DNA from: Kushneria marisflavi
Lineage (GTDB): Bacteria; Pseudomonadota; Gammaproteobacteria; Pseudomonadales; Halomonadaceae
Direction: 5' to 3'
NCBI RefSeq assembly: GCF_002157205.1
Contig: NZ_CP021358.1
Location: forward strand, 1,240,001-1,304,000
Length of the DNA: 64,000 nucleotides
Notes under the pieces: model-generated
The model's input: only the letters and a program-made list of their open reading frames with translations
What the model was told of the DNA's origin: nothing
The model's database searches: none
In this document: in pieces, positions 39,986 to 50,076 of the stretch
How the letters are laid out: every line of letters begins with the position of its first letter
How positions within the stretch are numbered: position 1 is the first letter of the stretch
Position numbers and translations under genes: made by a program

Positions 39986-40923
39986 GACGCCTCCTCGTCA
40001 CGCTCAAGCCAGGTCTCGATCTCGTCGAGCTGGGTCAACACCCCCAGAATGCCCCCTGAGAGACTCCAGGCCACGGCATCGATCTCAACCACCTGGCCGG
40101 TCCGCGGCGCCTGCATCCGCTGCCAGAGCGGGTGAGACATGAGTCGCCGGGCGTAATCCGCCACCGCCGGACTCCCGGAGTGGCGCATGACAAAAAACAC
40201 ATCGGCCTCCAGCGCCGGCAGGCTTTCGACGCCACCCAGCTTGATCATGACACCGCCGGCGTCACGGGCGGTGGCGTTCCAGCGAAAGCCCAGATCGCTC
40301 AGCACCCGTCCGGCAAAGCTTTCGGGCAGATAGCTGCGCACCTGATCGACGCGAATATCGATCAGTGACACCGTGGCCGGCCAGCGCGCGCCAAAGTGCG
40401 ACGCCAGCCGCGCGCGCAGCGCCACCACGCGAGCGCGATACTGCACCATCAAAGTCGCGGCCTGGCGCTCGCGCCCCAGCGCGCGCGCCATGACCTCAAG
40501 CGTGGTCCTGAAACGATAGACCTGCGAGAGCATGACCACCGGCGCCAGCCCTTCCAGCAGCGGGGCAATGCGCTCGTGGCGAAAGCTTGACGCCACGATC
40601 AGGGTGGGCGACAGCAGCGCGACGTCTTCCAGACTGGGCTGGGTCTCGAGCCCGACCAGTGTCGAGGTCGACAGTGCCGGACGCAGATAGGGATAGATCG
40701 GCGGGTCCTGCCAGGAGCGCACCACCCCGACCGGGGTGATGCCCAGCGCCACCGCGCTGTCGGTGGCGCCCTGAAACAGGGTCACCACCCGGGCCGGACG
40801 CGGGCCGGCCAGTGCCGGTACGGGCATGACGCCAAGGGCGAGCATCGCCCCCAGCAGGCGCCGGCGCGAGAGCCCCGGCGCGGACGCGGTGGTCATGGGC
40901 TCGGCATGGGCCGGGTCCGACAT
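39982..40923 (-). CDS. Iron-siderophore periplasmic binding protein
   Basis: The 313-residue product has a twin-arginine style signal ([20 protein letters not shown]) and a FhuD/FecB-type binding domain beginning [26 protein letters not shown] precedes the ATG. It delivers substrate to the FecCD permeases. Siderophore type is not deducible. Confidence 0.9.
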   Translation of the reverse strand: MSDPAHAEPMTTASAPGLSRRRLLGAMLALGVMPVPALAGPRPARVVTLFQGATDSAVALGITPVGVVRSWQDPPIYPYLRPALSTSTLVGLETQPSLEDVALLSPTLIVASSFRHERIAPLLEGLAPVVMLSQVYRFRTTLEVMARALGRERQAATLMVQYRARVVALRARLASHFGARWPATVSLIDIRVDQVRSYLPESFAGRVLSDLGFRWNATARDAGGVMIKLGGVESLPALEADVFFVMRHSGSPAVADYARRLMSHPLWQRMQAPRTGQVVEIDAVAWSLSGGILGVLTQLDEIETWLERDEEAS

Positions 40924-41006
40924 GGCTCCTCCTGGCAGGCGTCATCAATGCGACGCAACGGGTTAACGCTCTCACCGGTCCCGAACGGCATGCTGCCGGG
41001 GCCGGC

Positions 41007-43178
41007 TCAGAACTTCAGGCTGTAACCCACGGTTAGCGTGCGGCCGCGACCGGCAAAATAGCGCTCGTTCATGTACTCGGCATCCGGGCTGTCCAGCGCG
41101 CTCTGCGAGTAATAGGTGATGTAGCGCTCATCGAAAAGATTGGCGAGGCCGACATTGACCTGCCCGACCGGCAATTTGTGGCCAATGGCGGCATCCACCA
41201 GGGTGTAGCCGTCAAAGTCACGGTCCCAGCCGTTGGCGCTGTCATCAAAGCTGCGATCGAAGGCATGGTTGACCTGCACCATGCTCGACCACTCCGGCGA
41301 CCACTGCGCCGACCAGCGCGCGATCAGGCGGTCCGGCGAGACGTTGAGGCCATCGAGCTTCGCATCCAGCGAACCGTCGTCGTTGCTGTCATAGCGCCCG
41401 CGCATGTGCGAATAGCTCAGCGAGCCGTGATGTTTTGGCGTGAACTGATAACCGATCGTGGCGTCGATGCCATCGATCTCGGTCTTTTGCCGATTCATTA
41501 CGAACTGGCCGCCCGGACCGGACGTGACACGGCTGCCGAAATCCGACGACGACACGTAATAGCTCAGCTCGGCATCGAGGCGGCCATCGTCGTAGCGCAC
41601 GCCGGTTTCGATGTTGTCAGTGACAATCGGGCGCAGGTTCTCGAAGTCATCGGCCGATTGACCCGGGGTACTGATACCGCGCAACGCGCGCCCCACGTCA
41701 GGGATCTCGAAGCCTTCCGAGTAATTGGCAAACAGGCTCCAGTGCTTGACCGGGCGCCAGACGACCCCGGCGTTATAAAGCGTCTCATTGAAGCTCTGCG
41801 AACCGCCGGCCACCTCGACACCGCCTCCCCTGGAAGCCACGGTGCGATAGTCGTCAACATCCAGATGGGCATACTCGTAACGCGCGCCGGCCGTTAGCGT
41901 CAGCGCCTCGATAGGCGTCACCTCCAGCTGTACAAAGGGCGCCAGATCGGTGTAATCGACCTTCGGAACATAGGTTCGATCAGTACGGCGCAGCGACTGC
42001 TCGGAGCTGTCAAAGAGCGTATCGAAGCCGACGGTGAGCTTGAGACGGTCGTCCCAGAGGTCATCCCTTGTCAGCGAGGCCTTGGTACCGTACTTGGTGG
42101 TGGTGGCGTAGGACTGATCGTACAGCGTACCTACCGGCGCGATGCTCGGGTCCTGGAAGGTGGACGAGTTATCCGCGCCAAACAGCGCCTTGTAGTCCTG
42201 ATAAAACGCCAGCAGATTCAGATGCATGCCGGCCAGATCGTAGTCGTCATAGGTCAGACCGGTGGTCGAAACCTTGTTGTAGGGCGCCTCCCCTTCCGGA
42301 TCGCCACGCTCTGAGGTCGTTGCGATATCGCGCGTACGATCACCCGGCACGTCGACATACTCATCCTGACCGCGCACCGTGTAGTGGTTGAAGCTCAGCT
42401 GTAGCCGCTGATCATCGTTGAACCACCAGCCCCCCTTCGCCAGCAGGTCGTAGCTGCGCGAATCCATCAGATCCCCCTGGGTGTTATCCACCCCGACGGC
42501 CTTGTTGTCACCGTCCAGATAGAGCCCCTGCTGCTCGTAGCCCAGCGAAAAGACGTAGTCGAGTTTGCCCTTGTTGCCGCTAAAGCCGTAGGTGGTCTTG
42601 TAGCCGGTGGTCTCGGACTTGAGCTGCGAGGTTGGCGTGGTGACCTGGGCCTCGATGTGCTGAGTAAACGACCCCGGCTCCGGTCGGCGGGTGATGATGT
42701 TGATCACCCCACCGCTGGCACCGAGCCCGTTGGTGGCGTTGGCCCCCTGCAGCACCTCGATGTGATCGACCATCGCAAAGTCGATGGTATGCAGTTCACG
42801 GCCGGTCGGGCGCAGCGGGTTGGACTGCGGAATGCCGTCGATCATCACCAGCGGCGTGCGCCCGCGCAGGGTTTCACCGCTGCCGGTCATCTTCTGACGC
42901 GGCGGTGAATAGGACGGCAGCAGATTGCTGAGAATCTCTGAGGAATCCGAGGTCAGTCGGCGCTGCTGCTGAATCTGTTCGTGGGTCAGGATACGCACGA
43001 CCTGAGGAGAGTCTTCCCGCTCGGCTCCGACCCGGCTGGCCGTGATGACCATCGACTCGGGGTTGTCCTGCTCGGCGCCATGAGCGGTGACCGGCAGCAG
43101 ACAGCACAGTGACAGCATCCCCCATGCCGTTCTGGATCGTCGGGGGACTTCAGTGAAACGTGCAGCGCCAGACATCAT
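41007..43178 (-). CDS. TonB-dependent siderophore receptor
   Basis: The 723-residue receptor (ATG 43178, with AGGGA upstream) has a signal peptide ending LLPVTAHGA, then a TonB-box-like ESMVITASR, a plug domain (LRGRTPLVMIDGIPQSNPLR, GANATNGLGASGGVINIITR) and a 22-strand barrel ending LTVGYSLKF. A Fur-box-like sequence lies 67 bp before the start. It heads the siderophore operon and takes the ferric complex through the outer membrane. A longer frame opens at 43277 but would begin inside the control region. Confidence 0.93.
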   Translation of the reverse strand: MMSGAARFTEVPRRSRTAWGMLSLCCLLPVTAHGAEQDNPESMVITASRVGAEREDSPQVVRILTHEQIQQQRRLTSDSSEILSNLLPSYSPPRQKMTGSGETLRGRTPLVMIDGIPQSNPLRPTGRELHTIDFAMVDHIEVLQGANATNGLGASGGVINIITRRPEPGSFTQHIEAQVTTPTSQLKSETTGYKTTYGFSGNKGKLDYVFSLGYEQQGLYLDGDNKAVGVDNTQGDLMDSRSYDLLAKGGWWFNDDQRLQLSFNHYTVRGQDEYVDVPGDRTRDIATTSERGDPEGEAPYNKVSTTGLTYDDYDLAGMHLNLLAFYQDYKALFGADNSSTFQDPSIAPVGTLYDQSYATTTKYGTKASLTRDDLWDDRLKLTVGFDTLFDSSEQSLRRTDRTYVPKVDYTDLAPFVQLEVTPIEALTLTAGARYEYAHLDVDDYRTVASRGGGVEVAGGSQSFNETLYNAGVVWRPVKHWSLFANYSEGFEIPDVGRALRGISTPGQSADDFENLRPIVTDNIETGVRYDDGRLDAELSYYVSSSDFGSRVTSGPGGQFVMNRQKTEIDGIDATIGYQFTPKHHGSLSYSHMRGRYDSNDDGSLDAKLDGLNVSPDRLIARWSAQWSPEWSSMVQVNHAFDRSFDDSANGWDRDFDGYTLVDAAIGHKLPVGQVNVGLANLFDERYITYYSQSALDSPDAEYMNERYFAGRGRTLTVGYSLKF

Positions 43179-43244
43179 GAAAAAATTCCCTGCTGATCGT
43201 TGGTTATGGAGGTTAACTGCTTGTTGTGACCAGTCTTTAGCACA

Positions 43245-43263
43245 GGAATGATAATCAATGTCA
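43245..43263 (-). promoter_or_regulatory. Fur-box-like operator
   Basis: On the minus strand TGACATTGATTATCATTCC matches the Fur consensus of repeated NAT(A/T)AT units, with the central GATTATCATT strongest. It lies 67 bp before the receptor start and in front of an iron-uptake operon, so iron repression is very likely. Confidence 0.75.
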
Positions 43264-43274
43264 TGTGTTAATAT

Positions 43275-43294
43275 CAATCAATAGCGATTGATTG
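43275..43294. promoter_or_regulatory. Inverted repeat next to the Fur box
   Basis: CAATCAAT-AGCG-ATTGATTG is a perfect 8-bp inverted repeat, 11 bp upstream (for the minus gene) of the Fur-like site. It may be the site of a second regulator, such as an AraC-type siderophore sensor, though no such gene is seen nearby. Confidence 0.45.
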
Positions 43295-43405
43295 CGTCGT
43301 CTTTGCTTGGATTTGCATCATAAATCGGTACGCAAGGATCATCATGGCAAGGCCAGCAAATTCCGAGAAAACGGGAAGGTAGGTCAGAGGGAACAGACCC
43401 GGACG

Positions 43406-43437
43406 CAAAAACGCCCGAACACTGAAGGTCCGGGCGC
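43406..43437 (-). terminator. Intrinsic terminator after pepD
   Basis: On the minus strand CGCCCG ... CGGGCG with a 13-nt loop is followed by TTTTT. A second hairpin without a T-tract (TCGCCCG / CGGGCGA, 43441-43461) lies between it and the pepD stop. Confidence 0.75.
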
Positions 43438-43488
43438 TGGATCGCCCGAGAAGAACGGGCGACAAGAGGCCGTTCAGGCCATGAAGGG

Positions 43489-44943
43489 TCAGGCGTGCGC
43501 CAGATCCTCGATCATGGCCCGAAGTACGCCGTAGAAGTTTTCCACCGCGCTGAGCTCCACACGCTCATCCGGGGTGTGAGCTCCGCGGATGGTGGGCCCG
43601 AACGAGATCATCTGCATGCCCGGGTTTTTCGAACCGATCAGCCCGCACTCGAGGCCGGCATGAATGACCCGCACCTCGGGGGCCTCGCCGGTGACGCGCT
43701 CGTGGACCCGCTCAAAGCGCCCCAGCAGCTCGGATTCCGGCTCGGGCGTCCAGCCCGGATAGCCTTCGTTGATGGCAGGCTCAAAGCCGGTCAGGCGCAT
43801 CAGGGTGGCAATGCGGGCCACCAGCTCATCGCGGGTCGAGTCGCGCAGCGAGCGCACCATCAACTGAATCGAGAAGGTGCTGTCCTTGAGCCGTACGATG
43901 CCCTGGTTGTTGGAGGTCTCGACCACGCCCGGGGCCGAACGACTCATGCCCGCCACGCCGTAGGGCAGACCGTGCATCAGCCCCATCAGCCGGTAGGTGT
44001 CTTCACTCGACAGCGCCCGCTCGGCCTGACCCGACTCGACGCTGATGGTCACGCCGTCATCAAGACCGGCCAGTTCCTCGCGATAGATCGTCTGATACTG
44101 CTCGATCTGTGCCCTTACCGCTTCATGATGCTGGGCCGGGAAGGCGACCGTGGCGCGTGCTTCGCGCGTGATGGCGTTACCCATGGTGCCGCCGTCGTAA
44201 TCGACCAGGCGCAGGCCGTGATCACAGAGACGATGCAGCAGACGTGACAGCAGCCGGTTGGCGTTGCCCAGTCCGAGATGGATATCCAGTCCGGAGTGAC
44301 CGCCCTTGAGACCGTGCACGCTGATGATCTGTGTTTCCATCGGGCCGTCGATGGGCGCATCCGGCAGGGTTGCCTTCGTGCGTACCGAGGCGCCACCAGC
44401 GCAGCCAATGTAGACCTGGCCCTCGTCTTCGGAGTCCAGATTCAGCAGGTATTTCCCCTTGAGCCAGCCCGGCTTCAGGTTGATGGCACCCACCAGCGAG
44501 GCCTCTTCCTCGACCGTCATCAGCGCTTCGAGCGGCCCGTGCGTGAGCCCTTCTTCTTCGAGGATGGCGAGTGCTGCGCAGGCGCCCACACCATTGTCCG
44601 CGCCCAGTGTCGTGCCGCGAGCGTAGAGCCAGCCATCACGAATCTCGGTATCAATCGAGTCGCGATCAAAGTCATGGGTCACCCCGGGGGCGGCCTGAGA
44701 GACCATGTCCAGATGACCCTGCAGCACCACTCCGGGACGATCCTCATGGCCGAGCGTGGCCGCCTTGCGAATCAGAAGGTTGCCGGCGTCATCACGCTCG
44801 TGCTCAAACCCTTTCTCGGTGGCCCACGCCTCCAGCCGTTTGGCCAGTGCCTCCTCCTTGCCGGATGGGCGCGGCACCTCACAGAAGGTGCGAAAGTGAC
44901 GCCAAAGATGGGTGGGGGCCAGTGTTTCCAGATGTTCGTTCAC
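43489..44943 (-). CDS. pepD: Aminoacyl-histidine dipeptidase (Xaa-His dipeptidase)
   Basis: PepD is an M20 zinc dipeptidase that cleaves carnosine-like and other dipeptides. The GTG at 44943, preceded by GGGAGAG, gives 484 residues, against about 485 in E. coli, and is preferred over the ATG at 44985. Motifs: CEVPRPSGKEEAL, VLQGHLDMVSQ (metal His and Asp), TLGADNGVGACAAL, MTVEEEASLVGA (catalytic Glu pair) and IHAGLECGLIGSK. Confidence 0.93.
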   Translation of the reverse strand: MNEHLETLAPTHLWRHFRTFCEVPRPSGKEEALAKRLEAWATEKGFEHERDDAGNLLIRKAATLGHEDRPGVVLQGHLDMVSQAAPGVTHDFDRDSIDTEIRDGWLYARGTTLGADNGVGACAALAILEEEGLTHGPLEALMTVEEEASLVGAINLKPGWLKGKYLLNLDSEDEGQVYIGCAGGASVRTKATLPDAPIDGPMETQIISVHGLKGGHSGLDIHLGLGNANRLLSRLLHRLCDHGLRLVDYDGGTMGNAITREARATVAFPAQHHEAVRAQIEQYQTIYREELAGLDDGVTISVESGQAERALSSEDTYRLMGLMHGLPYGVAGMSRSAPGVVETSNNQGIVRLKDSTFSIQLMVRSLRDSTRDELVARIATLMRLTGFEPAINEGYPGWTPEPESELLGRFERVHERVTGEAPEVRVIHAGLECGLIGSKNPGMQMISFGPTIRGAHTPDERVELSAVENFYGVLRAMIEDLAHA

Positions 44944-45043
44944 GCAAACTCTCCCTGTGCGGTATGACTCGATGCTTGCCCCCAAGAATACGCCATTCGT
45001 CTTTCTCCTTCAGCTTCTCTCCTCCAGCTTCGGCCCGGCGCAT

Positions 45044-47215
45044 TCAGGGTGATGCCGGAACGTCCAGCAGCGCACGCGCCTGACGGCGTAACCAGAACAT
45101 TGCCTGTGCCTGTCCGGTCAGCCCTTCACGCTCGGCCAGCCAGGCCAGCGAGCGCCCCTGCCATAAAAGCCCGCACAGGGTGATCAGTTCGGAGGGCACC
45201 ACCGCGCCACGGCAGGACCGAAGCCGTTGATGCACCTGCCAGGCCAGCGCGTGGCGGCTCGGTACCAGCGGCGCCAGCCCGAGCGCCAACCGCTCGAGCT
45301 GCGCAAGGGCCCTCATGGGAGAGCCCGGCGCCACGACGGCATGATCCGACAGCGTTTGCGCCACCACCGCCGGCGAAAGACCGGCAAGCTCAGAGACCAG
45401 CAGCGCCGGCAGCTGCTCGCGCAGGGCCTCGCTCAAAAGGCACTGCAGCGCATCGCCCTGCTCACTCAGGGGCCGACTCATCATGACCGGATACTCACCG
45501 GTCGAGGTTTCCGGGTGCAGCCCCAGACGCACGCTCACAAGGCCGCAGCGCTGCCAGAACGCCATGAGCCCGGGCTCCGCCCCCAGGCTCGCGCCGAGAA
45601 GCGCCATGTCGTCAGCGCGCGCGCCATCACACACCTTGTCGACCAGCCGCCGCCCCAGCCCCTGGCGCTGGCGCGTGGGCAGCACGGCCAGACGCATGAT
45701 GCGCCGCAGTCGATGGGTGGCGGTCTCGATCACCCCGCCATGAAGGGCAAGTGACTGCGCCATCAGGTGGCCGCGCGGGCGGCGCTCACCGCGGGCAATC
45801 TGTTCTGCCAGCTGCTCGTCAAACCCGCCTTCATCAACCGTCACCGCCACTGCCAGCAGCCGGCCCTCGCCGGCGATCGGCGCGCTCTCCAGCGTTTCGA
45901 TACCGATATTCGGGCCATCCAGCAGGGTACGCAGATCCGCCGGAGAGGTGCGGTAGTGCGCCTGCACCAGCAGCGCAAACAGGGCTTCAAGGCGCGTTTC
46001 ATCAAGTGAGAGCGCGTCGCGATCCAGGCGATGGTGATAAGCGGTTGCGGCAGCGCCGTCATCAGGCGGTGACTCGGAGGCCAGCGCCAGCAGCCGGGAG
46101 ACGCTCTGCTCCAGCGGGTCTGCCTTCGCCCAGCGCACGGGCGTTTCAAGCGTCAGCGCCTTCCATTGTGGCGTGAGTCGGTCCAGCCGGGTACGAAAGC
46201 GCAGGGCAAAGCCACGACCGCTACCTTCGTAGCCGTGCACGGTGGTGGCAAAGACCACACGCGGGAAGTGCCTGAGCGCCTCATGCAGCACCGAGGCCGG
46301 CAGGGCTGCCGCCTCATCCACCAGCAGGACGCTGCCATCACCACCAAAGTGCTGAGGGCTTGCCATCAGCCGATCAGGGGCGACAAAACAGACCTCGCGC
46401 GCCTGCCAGACAAAATGTTGATCCTGCCAGGCGCCCTCCGGCAGCAGCGCGGCGAGACGTTCAAAGACCGGTGCGACGCTTGAAAAGCGCGGTGCGGTGA
46501 TCAGGATGCGCGCATCGCCCTGCATGAGTCGCCGCGCCGCGCCGATGCCCAGTGCGGCACTCTTGCCACGGCCGCGATCGGCCGTGAGCACCAGCGGGCG
46601 GCGCCGGCGCAACCGGGTGATGGCGGCCACCGCCCGGGCCTGATCCGGGCTCAGACAGTCGCGATCCTCGATCGCCACAGGCCCGGTCGGTGCTTCCCTT
46701 TTAGCCTGCGGCACGACAAGCGGCTGTCCCTCGATCCAGCGCGCCACCTGGTCATCGGCCCTCAACAGGCGTGCCAGCCGAGCCAGATAGCGGGCATCAA
46801 GCGATGACCACTCAAAAGGATCATCAGCCAGACGGGCGTAGTCGGCATCCGGCGCCTCCCCCCAGCTGTCAGGAGTCAGCAGAATCAACAGCCCGCCGGC
46901 GCGCACGGTACCGGACAGCGCACCGAAGGCATCCGGATCAAAGCCTTCAAAGGCGTCAAACACCACTGCATCCTGCTCGGTGCCGAGCCGGGTACGAGCC
47001 TTTTCCATCACCAGCGGCTCAACCGAGGGCTTGAGGGCATCAGGCACTGATGCGCCCACCCATAGCACTTCCGTCAGCGCCAGTACCTCCAGCAGTGCAC
47101 CCGCGCGCGCGCGCACCACTTCCGACGGGCCGGACAGCCACAAAAGGCCGCGGTGACGGGCGGCGCTCAGGGCCTGGCACCACTGGTGCAGGGCATTTAT
47201 ATCGTCGTCGGACAA
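45044..47215 (-). CDS. tmcA: tRNA(Met) cytidine acetyltransferase
   Basis: TmcA makes N4-acetylcytidine at the wobble base of elongator tRNA-Met using ATP and acetyl-CoA. The 723-residue product has an N-terminal DUF1726 part, an RNA-helicase-like domain (TADRGRGKSAALGIGAARRL, then DEAAALP), and a GNAT acetyltransferase domain (LRRIMRLAVLPTRQRQGLGR). The start is TTG at 47215 with GAGG 5 nt before it. Length and domain order fit TmcA (E. coli 671 residues). Confidence 0.92.
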   Translation of the reverse strand: MSDDDINALHQWCQALSAARHRGLLWLSGPSEVVRARAGALLEVLALTEVLWVGASVPDALKPSVEPLVMEKARTRLGTEQDAVVFDAFEGFDPDAFGALSGTVRAGGLLILLTPDSWGEAPDADYARLADDPFEWSSLDARYLARLARLLRADDQVARWIEGQPLVVPQAKREAPTGPVAIEDRDCLSPDQARAVAAITRLRRRRPLVLTADRGRGKSAALGIGAARRLMQGDARILITAPRFSSVAPVFERLAALLPEGAWQDQHFVWQAREVCFVAPDRLMASPQHFGGDGSVLLVDEAAALPASVLHEALRHFPRVVFATTVHGYEGSGRGFALRFRTRLDRLTPQWKALTLETPVRWAKADPLEQSVSRLLALASESPPDDGAAATAYHHRLDRDALSLDETRLEALFALLVQAHYRTSPADLRTLLDGPNIGIETLESAPIAGEGRLLAVAVTVDEGGFDEQLAEQIARGERRPRGHLMAQSLALHGGVIETATHRLRRIMRLAVLPTRQRQGLGRRLVDKVCDGARADDMALLGASLGAEPGLMAFWQRCGLVSVRLGLHPETSTGEYPVMMSRPLSEQGDALQCLLSEALREQLPALLVSELAGLSPAVVAQTLSDHAVVAPGSPMRALAQLERLALGLAPLVPSRHALAWQVHQRLRSCRGAVVPSELITLCGLLWQGRSLAWLAEREGLTGQAQAMFWLRRQARALLDVPASP

Positions 47216-47366
47216 GACAACCTCATGGTCAAAATCTCAAGGGTATCGCAACGCAGCGCGCCCCAGGGACGTTAGTGTGACCTGAACACGCGCCACAGGC
47301 GATCATTGCCTTTTCCCACAACGCAGGCGCAGTATTGGCCGCCAATCATCTTCAGGGGCAGCGGCC

Positions 47367-47978
47367 TTGCTCGATTTTGTTCTGCATCTGGATCAGCACC
47401 TTTTGAGCCTGGTCGAGCATCACGGTGTGTGGGTTTACGGCCTGATATTTGCGGTTATCTTCTGTGAGACCGGACTGATCATCATGCCCTTTTTGCCCGG
47501 CGACTCGCTGTTGTTCATCACCGGCGCCATTGCCGGAAGCGGTCATCTTGATCCCTGGACGGCCGGTACCGTCATTGCTATGGCCGCACTTGTTGGCGAC
47601 AACCTCAACTACTGGATCGGGCGGCTCTACGGTACGCGGCTTTTCAACGAGCGTTCGCGCTGGCTGCGTCGCGAGCACCTGGCTCGAACCGAGGCCTTCT
47701 ACGCCCACCACGGCGGCAAGATGGTCATGCTGGCACGCTTTGTACCGCTGGTACGCACCTTTGCCCCGTTCGTGGCCGGTATCGGCCACATGCCCTGGGT
47801 CGTCTTTACCGGCTTCAGCCTGTTGGGCGCGCTGCTCTGGACCGGCATTCTGGTCTCGCTGGGCTATTTTCTGGGCAATGTGCCGCTGCTGCGCGATCAT
47901 CTGGAAGTGACCATTCTGGGGGTGGCGGTCGTTATGGCGCTGCCGGTCGTCCTGCGGCTGCTGCGTCGGCGAAAATAA
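47367..47978 (+). CDS. DedA-family inner-membrane protein
   Basis: The 203-residue product has the DedA core: FCETGLIIMPFLPGDSLLF with the conserved Glu and Asp, and MVMLARFVPLVRTFAPFVAG with the conserved Arg pair. DedA proteins are proposed flippases or H+-linked exporters that support envelope integrity and, in E. coli, drug and alkaline tolerance. The start is TTG at 47367 with AGGGG 8 nt upstream. Confidence 0.9.
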   Translation: MLDFVLHLDQHLLSLVEHHGVWVYGLIFAVIFCETGLIIMPFLPGDSLLFITGAIAGSGHLDPWTAGTVIAMAALVGDNLNYWIGRLYGTRLFNERSRWLRREHLARTEAFYAHHGGKMVMLARFVPLVRTFAPFVAGIGHMPWVVFTGFSLLGALLWTGILVSLGYFLGNVPLLRDHLEVTILGVAVVMALPVVLRLLRRRK

Positions 47979-48076
47979 GACACGCTATACTTCCGAAAGG
48001 CTTCAGAACGCCCTCGCTGCGCCGATAAAGCCATTCATGCCCGCTTCCCTGCGGGTCAGGTACCGGGAGAGACACC

Positions 48077-48508
48077 ATGCCGCGCACCCTATTCAGGCCC
48101 GCAATATCAGGTTGTTTTCTGGCCGCTCTTGCCGCGATGGCGACGCTTCCCGTTCTTTCTCCTGTGGCCATGGCCGGTGACTCCGTCATTCTTGAACACC
48201 GCGGCCCGAATCTGAACCACCATCGCCTACCACCGCGCTTTCCGCCCTTTGGCATTCGTGACCCGCAGCAGTTCGACCCCGTCCGCGATGTGGATGTCGG
48301 CGTCATACTGCCGCCCGAGCAGCTTGAACACTGGCGCAGCAATTACGTACCCGACAACTACCGCCTCAACGGCTATGACGGTGTGCGCCAGGGCGAAGCC
48401 AACGTGTGCCGCCATAATGATGGCTCACGCAGCTATTCAAGCTCCGGCATGACCTGTGAGGATGGCAACGCCAACCCGCCGGGTGGCCGCACCTGGTCGA
48501 CGAAGTAG
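48077..48508 (+). CDS. Small secreted protein of unknown function
   Basis: The 143-residue protein has a signal peptide (ISGCFLAALAAMATLPVLSP, cut after VAMA) and a hydrophilic mature part with two cysteines that could form a disulphide (NVCRH, MTCED). GGGAGAG precedes the ATG. No family was recognised. It is on its own between the DedA gene and sstT. Confidence 0.65.
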   Translation: MPRTLFRPAISGCFLAALAAMATLPVLSPVAMAGDSVILEHRGPNLNHHRLPPRFPPFGIRDPQQFDPVRDVDVGVILPPEQLEHWRSNYVPDNYRLNGYDGVRQGEANVCRHNDGSRSYSSSGMTCEDGNANPPGGRTWSTK

Positions 48509-48642
48509 CGTGCCCCGTGTGTCAGCAAGTCATGGCGTCATACGCCGTCAGCCCCGTGCCGGCCTTATGACCGCGCTGAGCATCCAATGGTCCTGCCACG
48601 CCAACGCCAGATAGAAGCGATGGCGTATGGCCGGCGTGGCGG

Positions 48643-48651
48643 TGCTAGAAT
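48643..48651 (+). promoter_or_regulatory. Extended -10 promoter element before sstT
   Basis: TGCTAGAAT repeats the extended -10 seen before cbiD. It lies 85 nt before the sstT start at 48737, leaving a short leader, and falls inside the longer open frame from 48587, another reason to prefer the later start. Confidence 0.4.
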
Positions 48652-48736
48652 GCGCCGTTTCGCGGACGCCCTCGAGATTTTCCTGGCGCCCGCGTTGCGC
48701 CTGCGCCTTACACACCCCGGCCTACAAGAGTGCTCC

Positions 48737-49996
48737 ATGTCCGCCAGCTCCGATCATCGCTCTTCTCGAGCATCACTGCCCCGTCTGGGGCTGATTCCGC
48801 AGATCCTGATAGGTATCGTCGCCGGCACGCTGCTGGCCCTCTGGGCGCCGGGTACCGCGCAGTCCCTTGCCATACTCGGTGATCTTTTCATCAGCGCATT
48901 AAAGGCGATCGCACCGATTCTGGTCTTTGTGCTGGTCATGGCAGCGATCGCCGCGCACCAGCGCGGCCGGCCGACGCAGGTGCATGGCGTCCTCGGGCTC
49001 TATCTGGTCGGGACTTTGGTGGCCGCACTGGTGGCGGTCGTGGCGAGCTTCGCCTTTCCAACAACGCTTGCGATCGACGCCCCGCCCGCCGACGGCGCAC
49101 CGCCCTCCGATATCATCGAGGTGTTGCGCAACCTCGCGTTGAGCGCCGTCGATAATCCGATCAACGCGCTGGTAGAGGCCAATTTCATCGGCATTCTTGC
49201 CTGGGCGGTGGGCCTGGGGCTGCTGCTGCGCAAGGCGAGCGATACCACCCGCAACGCGCTGGGTGATCTGTCTGACGCGGTCTCGGGGCTGGTGCGCTTT
49301 ATCATCCGCTTCGCACCGCTGGGCATCTTCGGCCTCGTGGCCAACACGCTCGCCGATACGGGCCTTGGCGAACTCGCCAACTACGCTCATCTGCTGGCCG
49401 TGCTGCTGGGCTGCATGGCGTTCGTGGCGCTGGTGACCAACCCGCTCATCGTATTCGCCTATACGCGCAAAAACCCTTATCCGCTGGTCTTCGCTTGCCT
49501 GCGCGGCAGCGCCATTACCGCCTTTTTCACCCGCAGCAGCGCGGCCAACATTCCGGTGAACATGGCACTGTGTGAACGCCTCAACCTGCATCGCGATACC
49601 TACTCGGTGTCGATCCCGCTGGGCGCGACGATCAACATGTCCGGTGCGGCCATCACGATCACCGTCATGACGCTGGCCGCGGCGCATACACTGGGGCTGG
49701 GCGTCGATTTCCTGACGGCGTTTCTGCTCTGCGTGGTCTCGGCCCTCGCGGCCTGCGGCGTATCCGGAGTAGCTGGGGGCTCGCTGCTGCTGATTCCGAT
49801 GGCGGCCAGCCTGTTCGGCATTTCCGCTGACGTCGCGATGCAGATTGTCGCTGTTGGCTTTGTCATCAGCGTGCTGCAGGACTCCACGGAGACCGCCCTC
49901 AACTCCTCTACCGACGTGCTCTTCACCGCCGCGGCCTGTCGCTCCCCGGGAGCTCAACGGCGTCTGGACGATGAAGCCTACGACGAGACGGCCTGA
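48737..49996 (+). CDS. sstT: Serine/threonine:Na+ symporter
   Basis: SstT is a dicarboxylate/amino acid:cation symporter family (DAACS) protein that imports serine and threonine with Na+. The 419-residue protein has [58 protein letters not shown] and [20 protein letters not shown], the SstT forms of the family hairpins. The ATG at 48737 is chosen since the frame upstream has no family similarity and covers the probable promoter. Confidence 0.92.
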   Translation: MSASSDHRSSRASLPRLGLIPQILIGIVAGTLLALWAPGTAQSLAILGDLFISALKAIAPILVFVLVMAAIAAHQRGRPTQVHGVLGLYLVGTLVAALVAVVASFAFPTTLAIDAPPADGAPPSDIIEVLRNLALSAVDNPINALVEANFIGILAWAVGLGLLLRKASDTTRNALGDLSDAVSGLVRFIIRFAPLGIFGLVANTLADTGLGELANYAHLLAVLLGCMAFVALVTNPLIVFAYTRKNPYPLVFACLRGSAITAFFTRSSAANIPVNMALCERLNLHRDTYSVSIPLGATINMSGAAITITVMTLAAAHTLGLGVDFLTAFLLCVVSALAACGVSGVAGGSLLLIPMAASLFGISADVAMQIVAVGFVISVLQDSTETALNSSTDVLFTAAACRSPGAQRRLDDEAYDETA

Positions 49997-50041
49997 GGTC
50001 GGAGCTCGGGTCGTGTTGCCAATACGAGTGTGCATCCTTTC

Positions 50042-50069
50042 GAGCCGCCCATTCGGGCGGCTCTTTCAT
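50042..50069 (+). terminator. Intrinsic terminator after sstT
   Basis: GAGCCGCCC-ATTC-GGGCGGCTC forms a 9-bp stem followed by TTTCATTT. It ends 8 bp before the first repeat of the CRISPR array, so there is no room for a conventional leader between them. Confidence 0.85.
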
Positions 50070-50076
50070 TTCCTTT

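Larger units (their letters stand above)
43179..43488. other. Control region between the TonB receptor and pepD
   Basis: These 310 bp carry the Fur-box-like site, an 8-bp inverted repeat, two hairpins downstream of pepD, and no supported gene. Confidence 0.7.

Noticed and set aside
39051..40007. 318-codon minus-strand frame overlapping the FecCD gene
   Set aside because: Different frame of the same strand as a clear permease; low-complexity Gly/Ala/Arg translation.
48899..50035. 378-codon minus-strand frame
   Set aside because: Antisense to sstT; no fold features.
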